Positions 24,406 to 33,064 of a DNA stretch of 41,683 bases are shown one piece after another. Position numbers and translations under genes: made by a program. The first letter of the stretch is position 1. Every line of letters starts with the position of its first letter. The notes below the pieces were generated by a model. It searched no databases. It saw nothing but the letters and a program-made list of their open reading frames with translations, and was not told the DNA's origin. Source of the stretch: Flavobacteriales bacterium (GTDB lineage: Bacteria; Bacteroidota; Bacteroidia; Flavobacteriales; Flavobacteriaceae); the NCBI GenBank assembly GCA_004213995.1, contig SGZJ01000011.1, forward strand, positions 1 through 41,683, read 5' to 3'.

Positions 24406-25779
24406 ATGAATTCGAAAATTAATAGTTATATAAATTCATACACCAATGCTAGCCCTTTAGCTGTTTTTAGAATTGGGTTTGGTTTAATGATGCTATATAG
24501 TATACTAAGGTTTTGGAATAAAGGATGGATCTACACACTTTACATAGAGCCTAAATTTCATTTTAAATACTATGGATTTGAATGGGTTAGAGATTTAGGA
24601 GATTTCACTTACATATTATTTGTAATCTGTATAATTAGCTCAATTTTTATAACAATTGGTTATAAATATAGATTTTCCATGATTTTGTTTTTTTTATCAT
24701 TTACCTACATAGAATTAATAGATAAAACAACATATTTAAATCATTATTACTTCATAAGTATTCTAAGTTTTTTAATGATTTTTTTACCTGCTAATGCATA
24801 TTTTTCAGTAGATAATATTTTAAAGAAAAAAAGCTACAAAGAAATTCCCAAATGGTCAATTGATTGCATTAAACTATTACTTTCAATTGTATATTTTTAC
24901 TCTGGTTTAGCAAAAATTAACACAGATTGGTTGTTAAATGCTATGCCTTTAAAATTATGGTTGCCTTCAAAATATGATCTTCCTTTAATTGGTGAAACAT
25001 TTATGCAACAAGAATGGGTTCATTATTTTATGAGCTGGGGTGGTATGTTATATGATTTATCAATACCATTTTTATTGTTATACAAAAAGACTAGAATAAT
25101 TGGATTCGTTCTTGTAATATTTTTTCATCTCTTTACTGGAGTTCTGTTTCCGATTGGAATGTTCCCGTACATTATGATAGTTGGGTCTCTTATATTCTTC
25201 GATTACACTGTTCATGAAAAAATAATTAAATGGATTCAAAAAATAATTGAACCAATTAAAAAACAATTCAAAATTGAAGAAAATATAAAAGAAGAAAAAA
25301 TAATAATAAAAAATAGAAAAATTGTATTATCAATAATTTCTGTGTTTTTTGTAATTCAACTATTTTTACCCTTTAGATATCTCTTATATCCAAGCGAATT
25401 ATTTTGGAGCGAGGAAGGTTATAGATTTTCCTGGAGAGTTATGTTGGTTGAGAAAATAGGTTACACAACTTTTAAAATTAAAAGTAAAAATAGCGAATCT
25501 TACTTTTATGTAAATAATGAAGAGTTTTTAACTTCCTTTCAAGAAAAGCAAATGAGTTTTCAGCCAGACTTTATTTTAGAATATGCTCACTATTTAGGGG
25601 ATTATTATTTGTCTAAAGGCTATGGGAGAGTTGAAGTATATGCAGAAAGTTATGTGTCATTAAACGGTAGAACTAACAAACGGTTTATAAATTCTGAAGT
25701 AGATCTTTACAAAGAGAAAGAATCTTTTAAAAATAAAAAATGGATAATTCCAATAGATGATGAAATTAAGGGTTTTTAG
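24406..25779 (+). CDS. HTTM / vitamin K-dependent gamma-carboxylase-like membrane enzyme
   Basis: A 457-residue integral membrane protein with a horizontally-transferred-transmembrane-type (HTTM) core of about seven or more helices in residues 17-275 and a C-terminal beta-rich domain (about 300-457). YLNHYYFISIL (His113) aligns with the human GGCX segment containing His160, and SGLAKINTDWL (Lys170) aligns with the segment containing the catalytic base Lys218. FHLFTGVLFPIGMFPYIM aligns with the GGCX helix that contains SIGMFSYVM. RYLLYPSELFWSEEGYRFSW starts the C-terminal domain. It overlaps the receptor gene by 23 bases. Substrate and cofactor are unknown; it could carboxylate or epoxidise. 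Known family bacterial members may lack carboxylation, so this is inference. Confidence 0.88.
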   Translation: MNSKINSYINSYTNASPLAVFRIGFGLMMLYSILRFWNKGWIYTLYIEPKFHFKYYGFEWVRDLGDFTYILFVICIISSIFITIGYKYRFSMILFFLSFTYIELIDKTTYLNHYYFISILSFLMIFLPANAYFSVDNILKKKSYKEIPKWSIDCIKLLLSIVYFYSGLAKINTDWLLNAMPLKLWLPSKYDLPLIGETFMQQEWVHYFMSWGGMLYDLSIPFLLLYKKTRIIGFVLVIFFHLFTGVLFPIGMFPYIMIVGSLIFFDYTVHEKIIKWIQKIIEPIKKQFKIEENIKEEKIIIKNRKIVLSIISVFFVIQLFLPFRYLLYPSELFWSEEGYRFSWRVMLVEKIGYTTFKIKSKNSESYFYVNNEEFLTSFQEKQMSFQPDFILEYAHYLGDYYLSKGYGRVEVYAESYVSLNGRTNKRFINSEVDLYKEKESFKNKKWIIPIDDEIKGF

Positions 25780-28186
25780 AATATTTATTTTTGTAAGCTT
25801 ACTCTCAATATATTCCAATGCAAATAATAAAGTTTTTGGAATTATTACTGAAGAAGGCTCCAATACAACAATAAGTAATGTAAATATTTATGATGACGAT
25901 ATTGGTTTAGTTGCAGTCTCAGACTCAAAAGGCTACTACGAATTTTATTCTGATTCTAAATCATTAATTCTATATTACTCAATTGAAGGAAGACCCTTTA
26001 TTGAAAAACAAATTTCATTAGAAAATGATTATAATATTGACATAGTTTTTCCAGCTTCAGTTGAAGAACTTTCTGAAGTTCTCGTGACCTCGATAAATAG
26101 AAAAACTTTTGAATTAAAAAGATTAAATGACGTAGTTGGCACATCTATTTACGCTGGCAAAAAATCTGAAGTTGTTCTGGTCAATCAATCAATGGCTAAT
26201 CTAGCCTCAAACAATTCTAGGCAAATTTATAGTCAGATAGCTGGGTTAAACATTTTTCAAAATGATGATGCAGGCTTGCAAATTCATATAGGAGGAAGAG
26301 GCTTAGATCCAAATAGAACATCAAACTTTAATACACGTCAAAATGGATATGACATGAGTGCTGATGTTTTAGGCTATCCTGAAAGTTATTATTCTCCTCC
26401 AGCTGAAGCTCTTGAAGAAATTCAAATTGTAAGGGGGGCCGCATCACTACAATATGGAACACAATTTGGTGGTCTTGTAAATTTTATAATAAAAAAACCA
26501 GTAAAAAATAAATTTATGGAGGTTATTTCTAGAAATACACTAGGAAGCAATGGCCTGTATACAAACTTTACAAGTGTTAGTGGAACTAATAAAAAACTAA
26601 GCTATTACGCATATGTAAACAGTAAAAAAGGAGATGGTTTTAGAGATAATTCAAGTTACGATTCAACAAACTCACATTTATTTTTAGCATATGATTTTAA
26701 TCAAAAAACAAAACTATCATCCGAGGTAAGTTATCTTACTTATTTGGCTCAACAAGCTGGTGGTCTTTCTGACAATATGTTTAATCAAGATCCATTTCAG
26801 TCTAATAGATCGAGAAATTGGTTTGAATTGAAATGGCTTCTTTACAATATAAAATTAGATCATAAATTTTCTGAAAAAACAAATTTCACATTAAACTTTT
26901 TCGGATTAAATTCACAAAGAAATGCTTTAGGGATTAGATACAATCGAGTTGATCAAATAGATTCGGGCGAAGAGAGAGATTTAATTAAAGGAGATTTTAA
27001 TAATTACGGTTTAGAATCTCGAATATTGCACAATTATAATTTTCTGAACAAGAAATCTATATTCTTGTTTGGTCTTAAATATTATAAATCTGATAACTCA
27101 TCTGTTCAAGGTCCTGGAACTGATGGATTCGGTCCTAATTTTGACTTCCAATACCAAGACTATCCGTACTACAACAATCAATCTAATTATAAATACCCTA
27201 ATCAGAATATATCACTATTCACAGAAAATATATTTTATATTTCAGACAAAATTTCTCTAACTCCAGGGATTAGATATGAAAACATAAGAACAGAAAGTGA
27301 TGGATACTATAGTCAGATTAATTTTGATAATGCAGGAAATGTCATATATGACAATACAGTTTTTGAAAATAAAGTTAGAAACAGATCTTTTTTATTATTT
27401 GGGCTGGGTAGTAGTTATAAACCAAATAAATACATAGAAATGTATGCTAATGCATCACAAAATTACAGGTCTGTGACTTTTTCGGATATCAGTATTTTTA
27501 ATCCTGCATTTGTAATAGATCCAAATATTTCTGATGAAAAAGGATATACAGTCGATCTAGGTATTAGAGGAAATAATAAAAAATTGATTTCATATGATAT
27601 TAGCCTATTTCACTTATTTTACAATGATAGGATTGGTTTTACTCAAATTGTTTCTGATGACGGAAATATAAAAAGTCAAAGAGGAAATGTTGGAAATGCA
27701 GTAATTTTTGGAGTGGAGTCTATTATAGATTTTAATCTAAACAAAATATTTATACGAGATAATAATTTCATTTTTAACTACTTTATAAACACTTCAGTAA
27801 TTGAATCAGAATATATTAAGTCAGAAATCAATGGAATTACAGGAAAGAGGTTAGAGTTTGTCCCAAAGCTAAATATAAAAACTGGAGCAAAAATTGGATA
27901 CAAAAATCTTTTGTTAAATATTCAATACACCTATCTTTCTAATCAATTTACTGATTCATCTAATTCTGTTGAAAGTAATTTAAGTGGGGTTATAGGTCAA
28001 ATTCCAGCTTATGACATATTGGATTTCTCTTCATCATATAAACTTAAAAACTATAAATTAGAATTTGGAATAAATAATATTTTAGACAATCATTATTTTG
28101 TAAGACGAGCAACAGGTTATCCAGGGCCTGGAATTATTCCTTCTCCACCACGCAATTACTACATAACTTTACAGCTTAAATTTTAA
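25757..28186 (+). CDS. FecA-like TonB-dependent receptor of the iron cluster
   Basis: An 809-residue outer-membrane receptor. A short signal peptide (about 1-22, SIYSNA) is followed by a carboxypeptidase-regulatory-like domain (about 24-96), then a TonB-box region and plug. The plug reads SQIAGLNIFQNDDAGLQIHI, then GGRGLDPNRT and the ending LEEIQIVRGAASLQYGTQFG, the classic FecA/FhuA-type plug pattern, before the 22-strand barrel, which ends TLQLKF with a terminal Phe. It most resembles ferric-citrate-type receptors; the actual siderophore is not deducible. The ATG is doubled (ATGATG at 25757) inside the HTTM stop region, so translation is likely coupled. Confidence 0.92.
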   Translation: MMKLRVFRIFIFVSLLSIYSNANNKVFGIITEEGSNTTISNVNIYDDDIGLVAVSDSKGYYEFYSDSKSLILYYSIEGRPFIEKQISLENDYNIDIVFPASVEELSEVLVTSINRKTFELKRLNDVVGTSIYAGKKSEVVLVNQSMANLASNNSRQIYSQIAGLNIFQNDDAGLQIHIGGRGLDPNRTSNFNTRQNGYDMSADVLGYPESYYSPPAEALEEIQIVRGAASLQYGTQFGGLVNFIIKKPVKNKFMEVISRNTLGSNGLYTNFTSVSGTNKKLSYYAYVNSKKGDGFRDNSSYDSTNSHLFLAYDFNQKTKLSSEVSYLTYLAQQAGGLSDNMFNQDPFQSNRSRNWFELKWLLYNIKLDHKFSEKTNFTLNFFGLNSQRNALGIRYNRVDQIDSGEERDLIKGDFNNYGLESRILHNYNFLNKKSIFLFGLKYYKSDNSSVQGPGTDGFGPNFDFQYQDYPYYNNQSNYKYPNQNISLFTENIFYISDKISLTPGIRYENIRTESDGYYSQINFDNAGNVIYDNTVFENKVRNRSFLLFGLGSSYKPNKYIEMYANASQNYRSVTFSDISIFNPAFVIDPNISDEKGYTVDLGIRGNNKKLISYDISLFHLFYNDRIGFTQIVSDDGNIKSQRGNVGNAVIFGVESIIDFNLNKIFIRDNNFIFNYFINTSVIESEYIKSEINGITGKRLEFVPKLNIKTGAKIGYKNLLLNIQYTYLSNQFTDSSNSVESNLSGVIGQIPAYDILDFSSSYKLKNYKLEFGINNILDNHYFVRRATGYPGPGIIPSPPRNYYITLQLKF

Positions 28187-28192
28187 AAAATA

Positions 28193-29152
28193 TCAAAAAT
28201 AGTTAAGACAATTAGGTGGGAAATAAATCAAATCTTCTTTTTCAAAACTTACACAAATGACCTCATCTTTTTTGAAAGGTACAGAGCTAAATAAATTCCA
28301 ATTTTCTTGTCCATGCTTAGCAGTAATATTATACTCTTTACCTTGAAATAATGACTTTTTTACTACAAGTTTAATATCAGATTCTTCAACGATATTTATT
28401 TTTTCAGGTCTAATATAGTAAGGCTTAGTATCCATATCATACTTATTGATATTACCTAGTATTCTTGCACAATAGCAATTTGCTGGCTTACAATACATCT
28501 CAACTGGATCGCTATATTGTTGAAGTTTACCAGCTTTAAAGACTAATATTTTGTCAGCGATATTAAGAGAATCATTAATATCATGTGTTACTAATATTGT
28601 CGTAGTTTTAGTGGTTTTAATTATTTGATAAATCTCATCTCTTATCGAATGCTTTATAGCTACATCTAAATTACTAAATGGCTCATCTAACAGCAATAAA
28701 TCGGGCTCTCTAATTAATGCTCTAGCGATACATGCTCTTTGTTGCTCACCACCTGAAAGTTCATGAGGAAACCTATCGACTAAAGAAGATAAATTTGTCA
28801 AAGACAACATGTATTCTAAATTTTTAATATACTTTTTATCAAGGTTAAAAATTATATTATCTTTTAAATTTAAATGAGGAAAAAGTGGATAATCCTGAAA
28901 AACAAAACCTATTTTTCTATCCTGAGGTCGAACAAAAAAATCTTTATCATTAAGAGTTTTGTTATTTAGAACTATAGATCCAGAATTTATATTTTCCAAA
29001 CCTGAAATACATTTTAAGAAAGTTGTTTTACCTACTCCACTTTCGCCTAAAAAAGAAACAATTTCACCCTTTTCAACTGAGAAATTTAAAGACTCAATAA
29101 GAGGTTCTTTTTTATTATAAAACTTTACAAGATTAGTTACTTTAAGATGCAT
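28193..29152 (-). CDS. fbpC: Ferric iron ABC transporter ATPase (FbpC/FutC-type)
   Basis: A 319-residue cytoplasmic ATPase that powers iron import through the permease. Walker A GESGVGKTT (36-44), Q-loop VFQDYPLFPHL, signature LSGGEQQR (132-139), Walker B LLLLDEP (152-158) and switch His190 are intact. A C-terminal TOBE-like part follows (about 245-319). Before it lies an unusual Cys group, MYCKPANCYCARILGN (Cys221, 226, 228), at a place that usually lacks Cys. It is the third gene in fbpABC order and overlaps the permease by 11 bases, with the downstream end only 6 bases from the convergent receptor gene. Confidence 0.92.
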   Translation of the reverse strand: MHLKVTNLVKFYNKKEPLIESLNFSVEKGEIVSFLGESGVGKTTFLKCISGLENINSGSIVLNNKTLNDKDFFVRPQDRKIGFVFQDYPLFPHLNLKDNIIFNLDKKYIKNLEYMLSLTNLSSLVDRFPHELSGGEQQRACIARALIREPDLLLLDEPFSNLDVAIKHSIRDEIYQIIKTTKTTTILVTHDINDSLNIADKILVFKAGKLQQYSDPVEMYCKPANCYCARILGNINKYDMDTKPYYIRPEKINIVEESDIKLVVKKSLFQGKEYNITAKHGQENWNLFSSVPFKKDEVICVSFEKEDLIYFPPNCLNYF

Positions 29153-30755
29153 TTATCTGTTTGTTAATAACATATTTTAAAAAAACCAACATAACACTAC
29201 CAATTAAAATAATAGCCAACGAATAACTACTTGACTCTAACATCATCTCCTCAATAGCAAACTCATAGGTTTGTGTCGCCAAGGTATCAAAATTAAATGG
29301 CCTTAAAATTAATGTTATTGGTAATTCTTTCAATAAGTCAACAAAGGTAACAATAAATGCAGTTATTAGCGCAAGTCTATTAATTGGAAAATGAATTCTT
29401 TGAAGTATTTTAAATGGTCCTAAACCAAGTGTTTTAGCAGTTTCATCATATGATTCAGGTTGCTTTTCAAGACTAGATTTAATTGGAGATTTACCTACAG
29501 CTAGAAAACGAAAAACATATGCATAAATTAAAACATAGAATGATCCAACTAAGGAATAAGAATTAAGCAATGGTATTTTAGTAAATAACAAAATAACCCC
29601 CAAACCTATTACAGCTCCAGGGATAACATATCCTAAAGATGTAACTTGACTAATAAATGTGTTAAATTTTAATTTAGATATTTTTTCAACATAAAGAAAT
29701 AGTAATGCTGTGACAATTATTAAAACAGTCGAAATTGTTGAAACTTGTATTGAATTTAGACTAAGTTCTATTAATCTGGAAAAGTCAATATTTTTAATAT
29801 TGAGAATACTATTGTTTAGTATGTAAAAAAATGGTATTAAAAAACCTAATAAAAAGGGAAGAGAACATAGACTGTATATATATAAATATTTATCAGTAGT
29901 TGGAATACTTAGTTTTTCTATTTTTGAATTTGCAGAGTAATAAAATTTAGATTTTTTATGACTTAATTTTTCTAAAAACAAAATTGTGAAAACTATAAAT
30001 ATAAGTAGGCACGCAAGCTGAATGGCGGTATTTTCATTTCCCATTGAAAACCATGCTCTAAAAATTCCTGTTGTATAGGTATTAACACCAAAATATTTTA
30101 CAGCTCCATATTCATTTAAAACTTCCATAATAACTAAAAATAAACCAGAAAAAATTGCAGGTTTTGACAGAGGAATAATAACCTTAAAGAATAGTTTTGT
30201 TGAAGAAAGACCTAGATTTTTAGACATATTTATGTATGTTGAACCAATCAGACTAAAAGAAACTCTGGAGGCTGTATATACATATGGATATAATGCTAAA
30301 CCTAATATAATTCCTAAAATTTCTATCTGTAAATAATCCTTATTGAATATGTCTGAAAGATCAGGATAATTATTTCGTAGAAAAGATTGAAATGGACCGG
30401 TATAACTTAACAGATCGCTGTAAGTAAAGGCCATTATATATGTTGGAATTGCTAATGGTAAAAATAGAGCTATATCAAAAAATACTCTAAACTTAAATTT
30501 ATAATTACTTACGTACCATGCTGGAAAAATGCCAAATAATAAAGCAAAAAAACTTGTTATAGCTATTAAATAAAATGTATTAAAACTATAATCTAAAAGA
30601 AGGTTTTTCCATAAATAAACAAAAGCGGTTTGTTCAATTTCAAAAATATTACTAAAAAGAAATATTATAGGTAGAAGTAGGAATAAAGCTATTAAACTAC
30701 TACCAATAATCCATCTCTTATGTTCTAATTGAACAATTTTTTTTATTATTTCCAA
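29142..30755 (-). CDS. fbpB: Ferric iron ABC transporter permease (FbpB-type)
   Basis: A 537-residue inner-membrane protein with two homologous halves and about twelve transmembrane helices, the fused FbpB layout. The first half carries the EAA loop region near FSLIGSTYINMSKNLGLSST, and the second carries the counterpart SYDETAKTLGLGPFKIL, which contacts the ATPase. Both halves have the P-A/P-T-Y-I-M and GAVIGLG segments typical of binding-protein-dependent permeases. Overlaps FbpA by 10 bases and FbpC by 11 bases, so one mRNA is certain from spacing. Substrate Fe3+ is inferred from the binding protein. Confidence 0.92.
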   Translation of the reverse strand: MEIIKKIVQLEHKRWIIGSSLIALFLLLPIIFLFSNIFEIEQTAFVYLWKNLLLDYSFNTFYLIAITSFFALLFGIFPAWYVSNYKFKFRVFFDIALFLPLAIPTYIMAFTYSDLLSYTGPFQSFLRNNYPDLSDIFNKDYLQIEILGIILGLALYPYVYTASRVSFSLIGSTYINMSKNLGLSSTKLFFKVIIPLSKPAIFSGLFLVIMEVLNEYGAVKYFGVNTYTTGIFRAWFSMGNENTAIQLACLLIFIVFTILFLEKLSHKKSKFYYSANSKIEKLSIPTTDKYLYIYSLCSLPFLLGFLIPFFYILNNSILNIKNIDFSRLIELSLNSIQVSTISTVLIIVTALLFLYVEKISKLKFNTFISQVTSLGYVIPGAVIGLGVILLFTKIPLLNSYSLVGSFYVLIYAYVFRFLAVGKSPIKSSLEKQPESYDETAKTLGLGPFKILQRIHFPINRLALITAFIVTFVDLLKELPITLILRPFNFDTLATQTYEFAIEEMMLESSSYSLAIILIGSVMLVFLKYVINKQINAS

Positions 30756-31774
30756 CCTGATTTATCAAATATTTCAATGGCTTTATTTCTAAAAACCCCC
30801 AATTGGTTCAAATCTAGAATATCTTTTTTGAAAGAGCCCCATTTTTTTACAATTTCGTTTGGCTCGACGTTTGGATTAGCTGGATATTCATAACTAGTAT
30901 TAGTGTAAGTTTTTTGAGCAGACTCACTTGTTAAAAATTCCATTAATTTAATCGCATTTTCTTTGTTAGGAGCGTTCTTCGCCAACCCAATTCCAGAAAC
31001 GTTAATATGACTTCCTGATTCTTCTTCACCCTGATTAGGGAAAAAGACACCAACAGAATTACCCGCTTTTATTTCTTCATCATTTTCTGATGAAAGTAAA
31101 AGTCCAATGTAATATGAATTTACTATAGCAAGGTCTCCTTGTCCAGCTGTAATAGCCTTTACTTGATCTCTATCATTTCCTTTTGGGTCTCTAGCAAAAT
31201 TTTTAACAAGTTCACTAGCCCAATTTGTAGCTGCTTCTTCCCCTCTATTGGCTACAATTGAGGATAACAAGGCTTGATTGTATGCGTTAGATGAAGATCT
31301 AACTAAAACTTTATTTTTCCACTTCTTATCTGTTAAATTAGCATATGTAGATAATTCACCTACATCTACCCTGTCTTTACTGTAAACTATAATTCTGGCT
31401 CTATATGTTATTGGTATCCAGTATCCATTAACATCTTTTAAGTCAATATCAACATTTTGATAAATTATTGGTGAAGATATTTTTTGAAGTAAATCTAAAT
31501 CTTTTGCTTTTTGGAGTTTACCAGCATCTACAGTGATAAATAAATCAGCTGGACTATTATCACCTTCATTTTTAAGACGCTCTATAAGTTCATCAGCATT
31601 AGCCTTTACAACATTGACTTTTATTCCAGTTTCTTTTTCAAAAGCTTCATATTGCTTCTCATCAACTTTATAGTGTCTTTGACTGTATAAATTAATTTCA
31701 TCAGACTCCTTAGTAGTCTCAACACAACTTGACAAAACTAAAATCGTCGATATAAATAATATAACTCTTTTCAT
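30746..31774 (-). CDS. fbpA: Ferric iron-binding lipoprotein (FbpA/FutA-type)
   Basis: A 342-residue periplasmic solute-binding lipoprotein with lipobox LVLSSC (Cys17). The mature start INLYSQRHYKVDEKQYEAFE matches FutA/FbpA, where H34-Y35 lie in the iron site; the paired tyrosines Tyr221-Tyr222 in NSYYIGLL are the conserved Fe-ligating pair. SSSNAYNQALLSSIVANRGE and GSHINVSGIGLAKNAPNKEN are also diagnostic. It delivers Fe3+ to FbpB. First gene of fbpABC, under a perfect consensus promoter at 31804-31834. Confidence 0.94.
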   Translation of the reverse strand: MKRVILFISTILVLSSCVETTKESDEINLYSQRHYKVDEKQYEAFEKETGIKVNVVKANADELIERLKNEGDNSPADLFITVDAGKLQKAKDLDLLQKISSPIIYQNVDIDLKDVNGYWIPITYRARIIVYSKDRVDVGELSTYANLTDKKWKNKVLVRSSSNAYNQALLSSIVANRGEEAATNWASELVKNFARDPKGNDRDQVKAITAGQGDLAIVNSYYIGLLLSSENDEEIKAGNSVGVFFPNQGEEESGSHINVSGIGLAKNAPNKENAIKLMEFLTSESAQKTYTNTSYEYPANPNVEPNEIVKKWGSFKKDILDLNQLGVFRNKAIEIFDKSGWK

Positions 31775-31803
31775 CTGATTAAATTTTTAAATTATTAAAG
31801 AGA

Positions 31804-31834
31804 CAAAATTATGTTTATTTAGAACAAATCCAAA
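31804..31834 (-). promoter_or_regulatory. Consensus promoter of fbpABC
   Basis: Reading the minus strand: TTTG (31834-31831), exactly 19 bases, TAATTTTG (31811-31804), both consensus elements. The transcript start would be near 31799, giving a leader of about 25 bases before the ATG at 31774. No clear Fur-type palindrome is seen. Confidence 0.8.
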
Positions 31835-31849
31835 TAAAATAGATACTTT

Positions 31850-32647
31850 TTATAAGATTGATTTTAAACTAAATTTTTCTTTAAAAAATGTAAGAGCTTT
31901 ACCACCGATGATGACTCTTTCTCCTTTATTTTCACATATTAATAATCCACCTCTGTCTGAAAGTTGTAGAGCTCTTAAAGTTTGTTTTTTCAAAATATCA
32001 GACCAGTAGGGGACCAATGAACAGTGTGCAGATCCTGTGACTGGATCTTCTAATATTGAAGATTGTGGAGTAAAAAATCTTGAAACAAAATCAGAACTAT
32101 TTCCCACAGATGTGACACATACACCCCCCGGGTCAAGATTTATTTGATCTAATATTTTTTTATCTACAGAAATATTTTTGATATCAGATTCACATTCATA
32201 AACTAAAATGTAATCTCTAGACTTTAGAACAAATTTTGGTTGAATACTTATAGCTTTTTTTATAATATTGGGAAGTGTAGTTTGTAAAGGAATTCTAGAC
32301 GGAAAATTTAATTGATATACATTTTTTTTCACGTGAACTTCAAGTGTCCCACTTAAAGTTTCAAATATAATTTTATCAGAATTATATTTGAGCTCATTTA
32401 TTAAGCAGTGTGCAGCAGCTAAAGTGGCGTGACCACATAAATCCATTTCAATTTCAGGTGTAAACCATCTTAGTAGAACTTTATTTTTCTTTTTAATTAT
32501 AAATGCAGTTTCTGGAACAGAATTTCTTCTACTTATTTGTAAAAGATCTATATCTTGAAGCCAATCATCCAATGGAACAATACATGCGGTACTCCCTTTG
32601 CAAGATTCACTAACAAAGGCATCAATATGAAATATCTTCAGTTCCAT
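31850..32647 (-). CDS. PhzF family isomerase/epimerase-like protein
   Basis: A 265-residue cytoplasmic protein of the PhzF (DAP-epimerase-like fold) family. The start MELKIFHIDAFVSESCKGST and the segment RRNSVPETAFII hold the conserved catalytic-Glu region (Glu47), then RWFTPEIEMDLCGHATLAAAH, and in the second half SRFFTPQSSILEDPVTGSAH, all typical. Specific substrate is not known; PhzF itself isomerises DHHA, but relatives act on varied substrates. It is separate from fbpABC: 15 bases lie between its stop and the fbp -33 element. Upstream it is divergent with a small membrane gene. Confidence 0.9.
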   Translation of the reverse strand: MELKIFHIDAFVSESCKGSTACIVPLDDWLQDIDLLQISRRNSVPETAFIIKKKNKVLLRWFTPEIEMDLCGHATLAAAHCLINELKYNSDKIIFETLSGTLEVHVKKNVYQLNFPSRIPLQTTLPNIIKKAISIQPKFVLKSRDYILVYECESDIKNISVDKKILDQINLDPGGVCVTSVGNSSDFVSRFFTPQSSILEDPVTGSAHCSLVPYWSDILKKQTLRALQLSDRGGLLICENKGERVIIGGKALTFFKEKFSLKSIL

Positions 32648-32692
32648 TAAATACTAAATTAATTAATCCTTAAATTAGATTATTCAAATAAA

Positions 32693-32896
32693 ATGAAAAA
32701 AATGAAAAAGTTACTATCTATTTTAATGTTAATATTAGCTGTTATATGTTTTATATGGGCTGGTGAGGTAGACCTTGAACTATTTAGTATCGCAGTTATG
32801 ACTATTGGATCTGGAACAACTATCTGGAAAACAATTATATATATTTTATTAGGAATTATTATATTAAAAGTCAGAAAAAAAATTTACAAAATATGA
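32693..32896 (+). CDS. Small membrane protein, 67 aa
   Basis: A 67-residue protein with two hydrophobic segments (about 6-22 and 48-60) and an acidic loop (WAGEVDLELFS). The first could be a signal anchor. The ATG overlaps nothing, but an alternative ATG lies 9 bases in. Its TGA stop overlaps the ATG of the following 45-aa gene (ATGA at 32893-32896), so they are translationally coupled. No family recognised. Confidence 0.55.
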   Translation: MKKMKKLLSILMLILAVICFIWAGEVDLELFSIAVMTIGSGTTIWKTIIYILLGIIILKVRKKIYKI

Positions 32897-33030
32897 TTTT
32901 CTTCAGTTGGCATAAAAAAATGGTAAAAAAAAGTTTAGAATATTGGAAAATGAGTAGTTATACAGCACTGTGGATTTCTTTTTTTAAAGGCCTTGTTATT
33001 GGAGCTATTATTATTTATTATTTTACCTAA
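32893..33030 (+). CDS. Small membrane-anchored protein, 45 aa
   Basis: ATG at 32893 to TAA at 33028. The product begins MIFFSWHKKMVKKSLEYWKM and ends with one hydrophobic helix (WISFFKGLVIGAIIIYYF). The basic half followed by a W-x-S-F-x-KG-x-x-x-G helix resembles small flavobacterial proteins I recall, without assigned role. The start overlaps the stop of the 67-aa gene by four bases. A promoter for the next gene lies just after it. Confidence 0.6.
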   Translation: MIFFSWHKKMVKKSLEYWKMSSYTALWISFFKGLVIGAIIIYYFT

Positions 33031-33038
33031 TAGAATAT

Positions 33039-33046
33039 TATATTTG
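33039..33046 (+). promoter_or_regulatory. -7 box for the MBL-rhodanese gene
   Basis: TATATTTG, a perfect TAnnTTTG, 18 bases upstream of the ATG at 33065. Confidence 0.5.
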
Positions 33047-33064
33047 CATCGCATAAATTAGACT

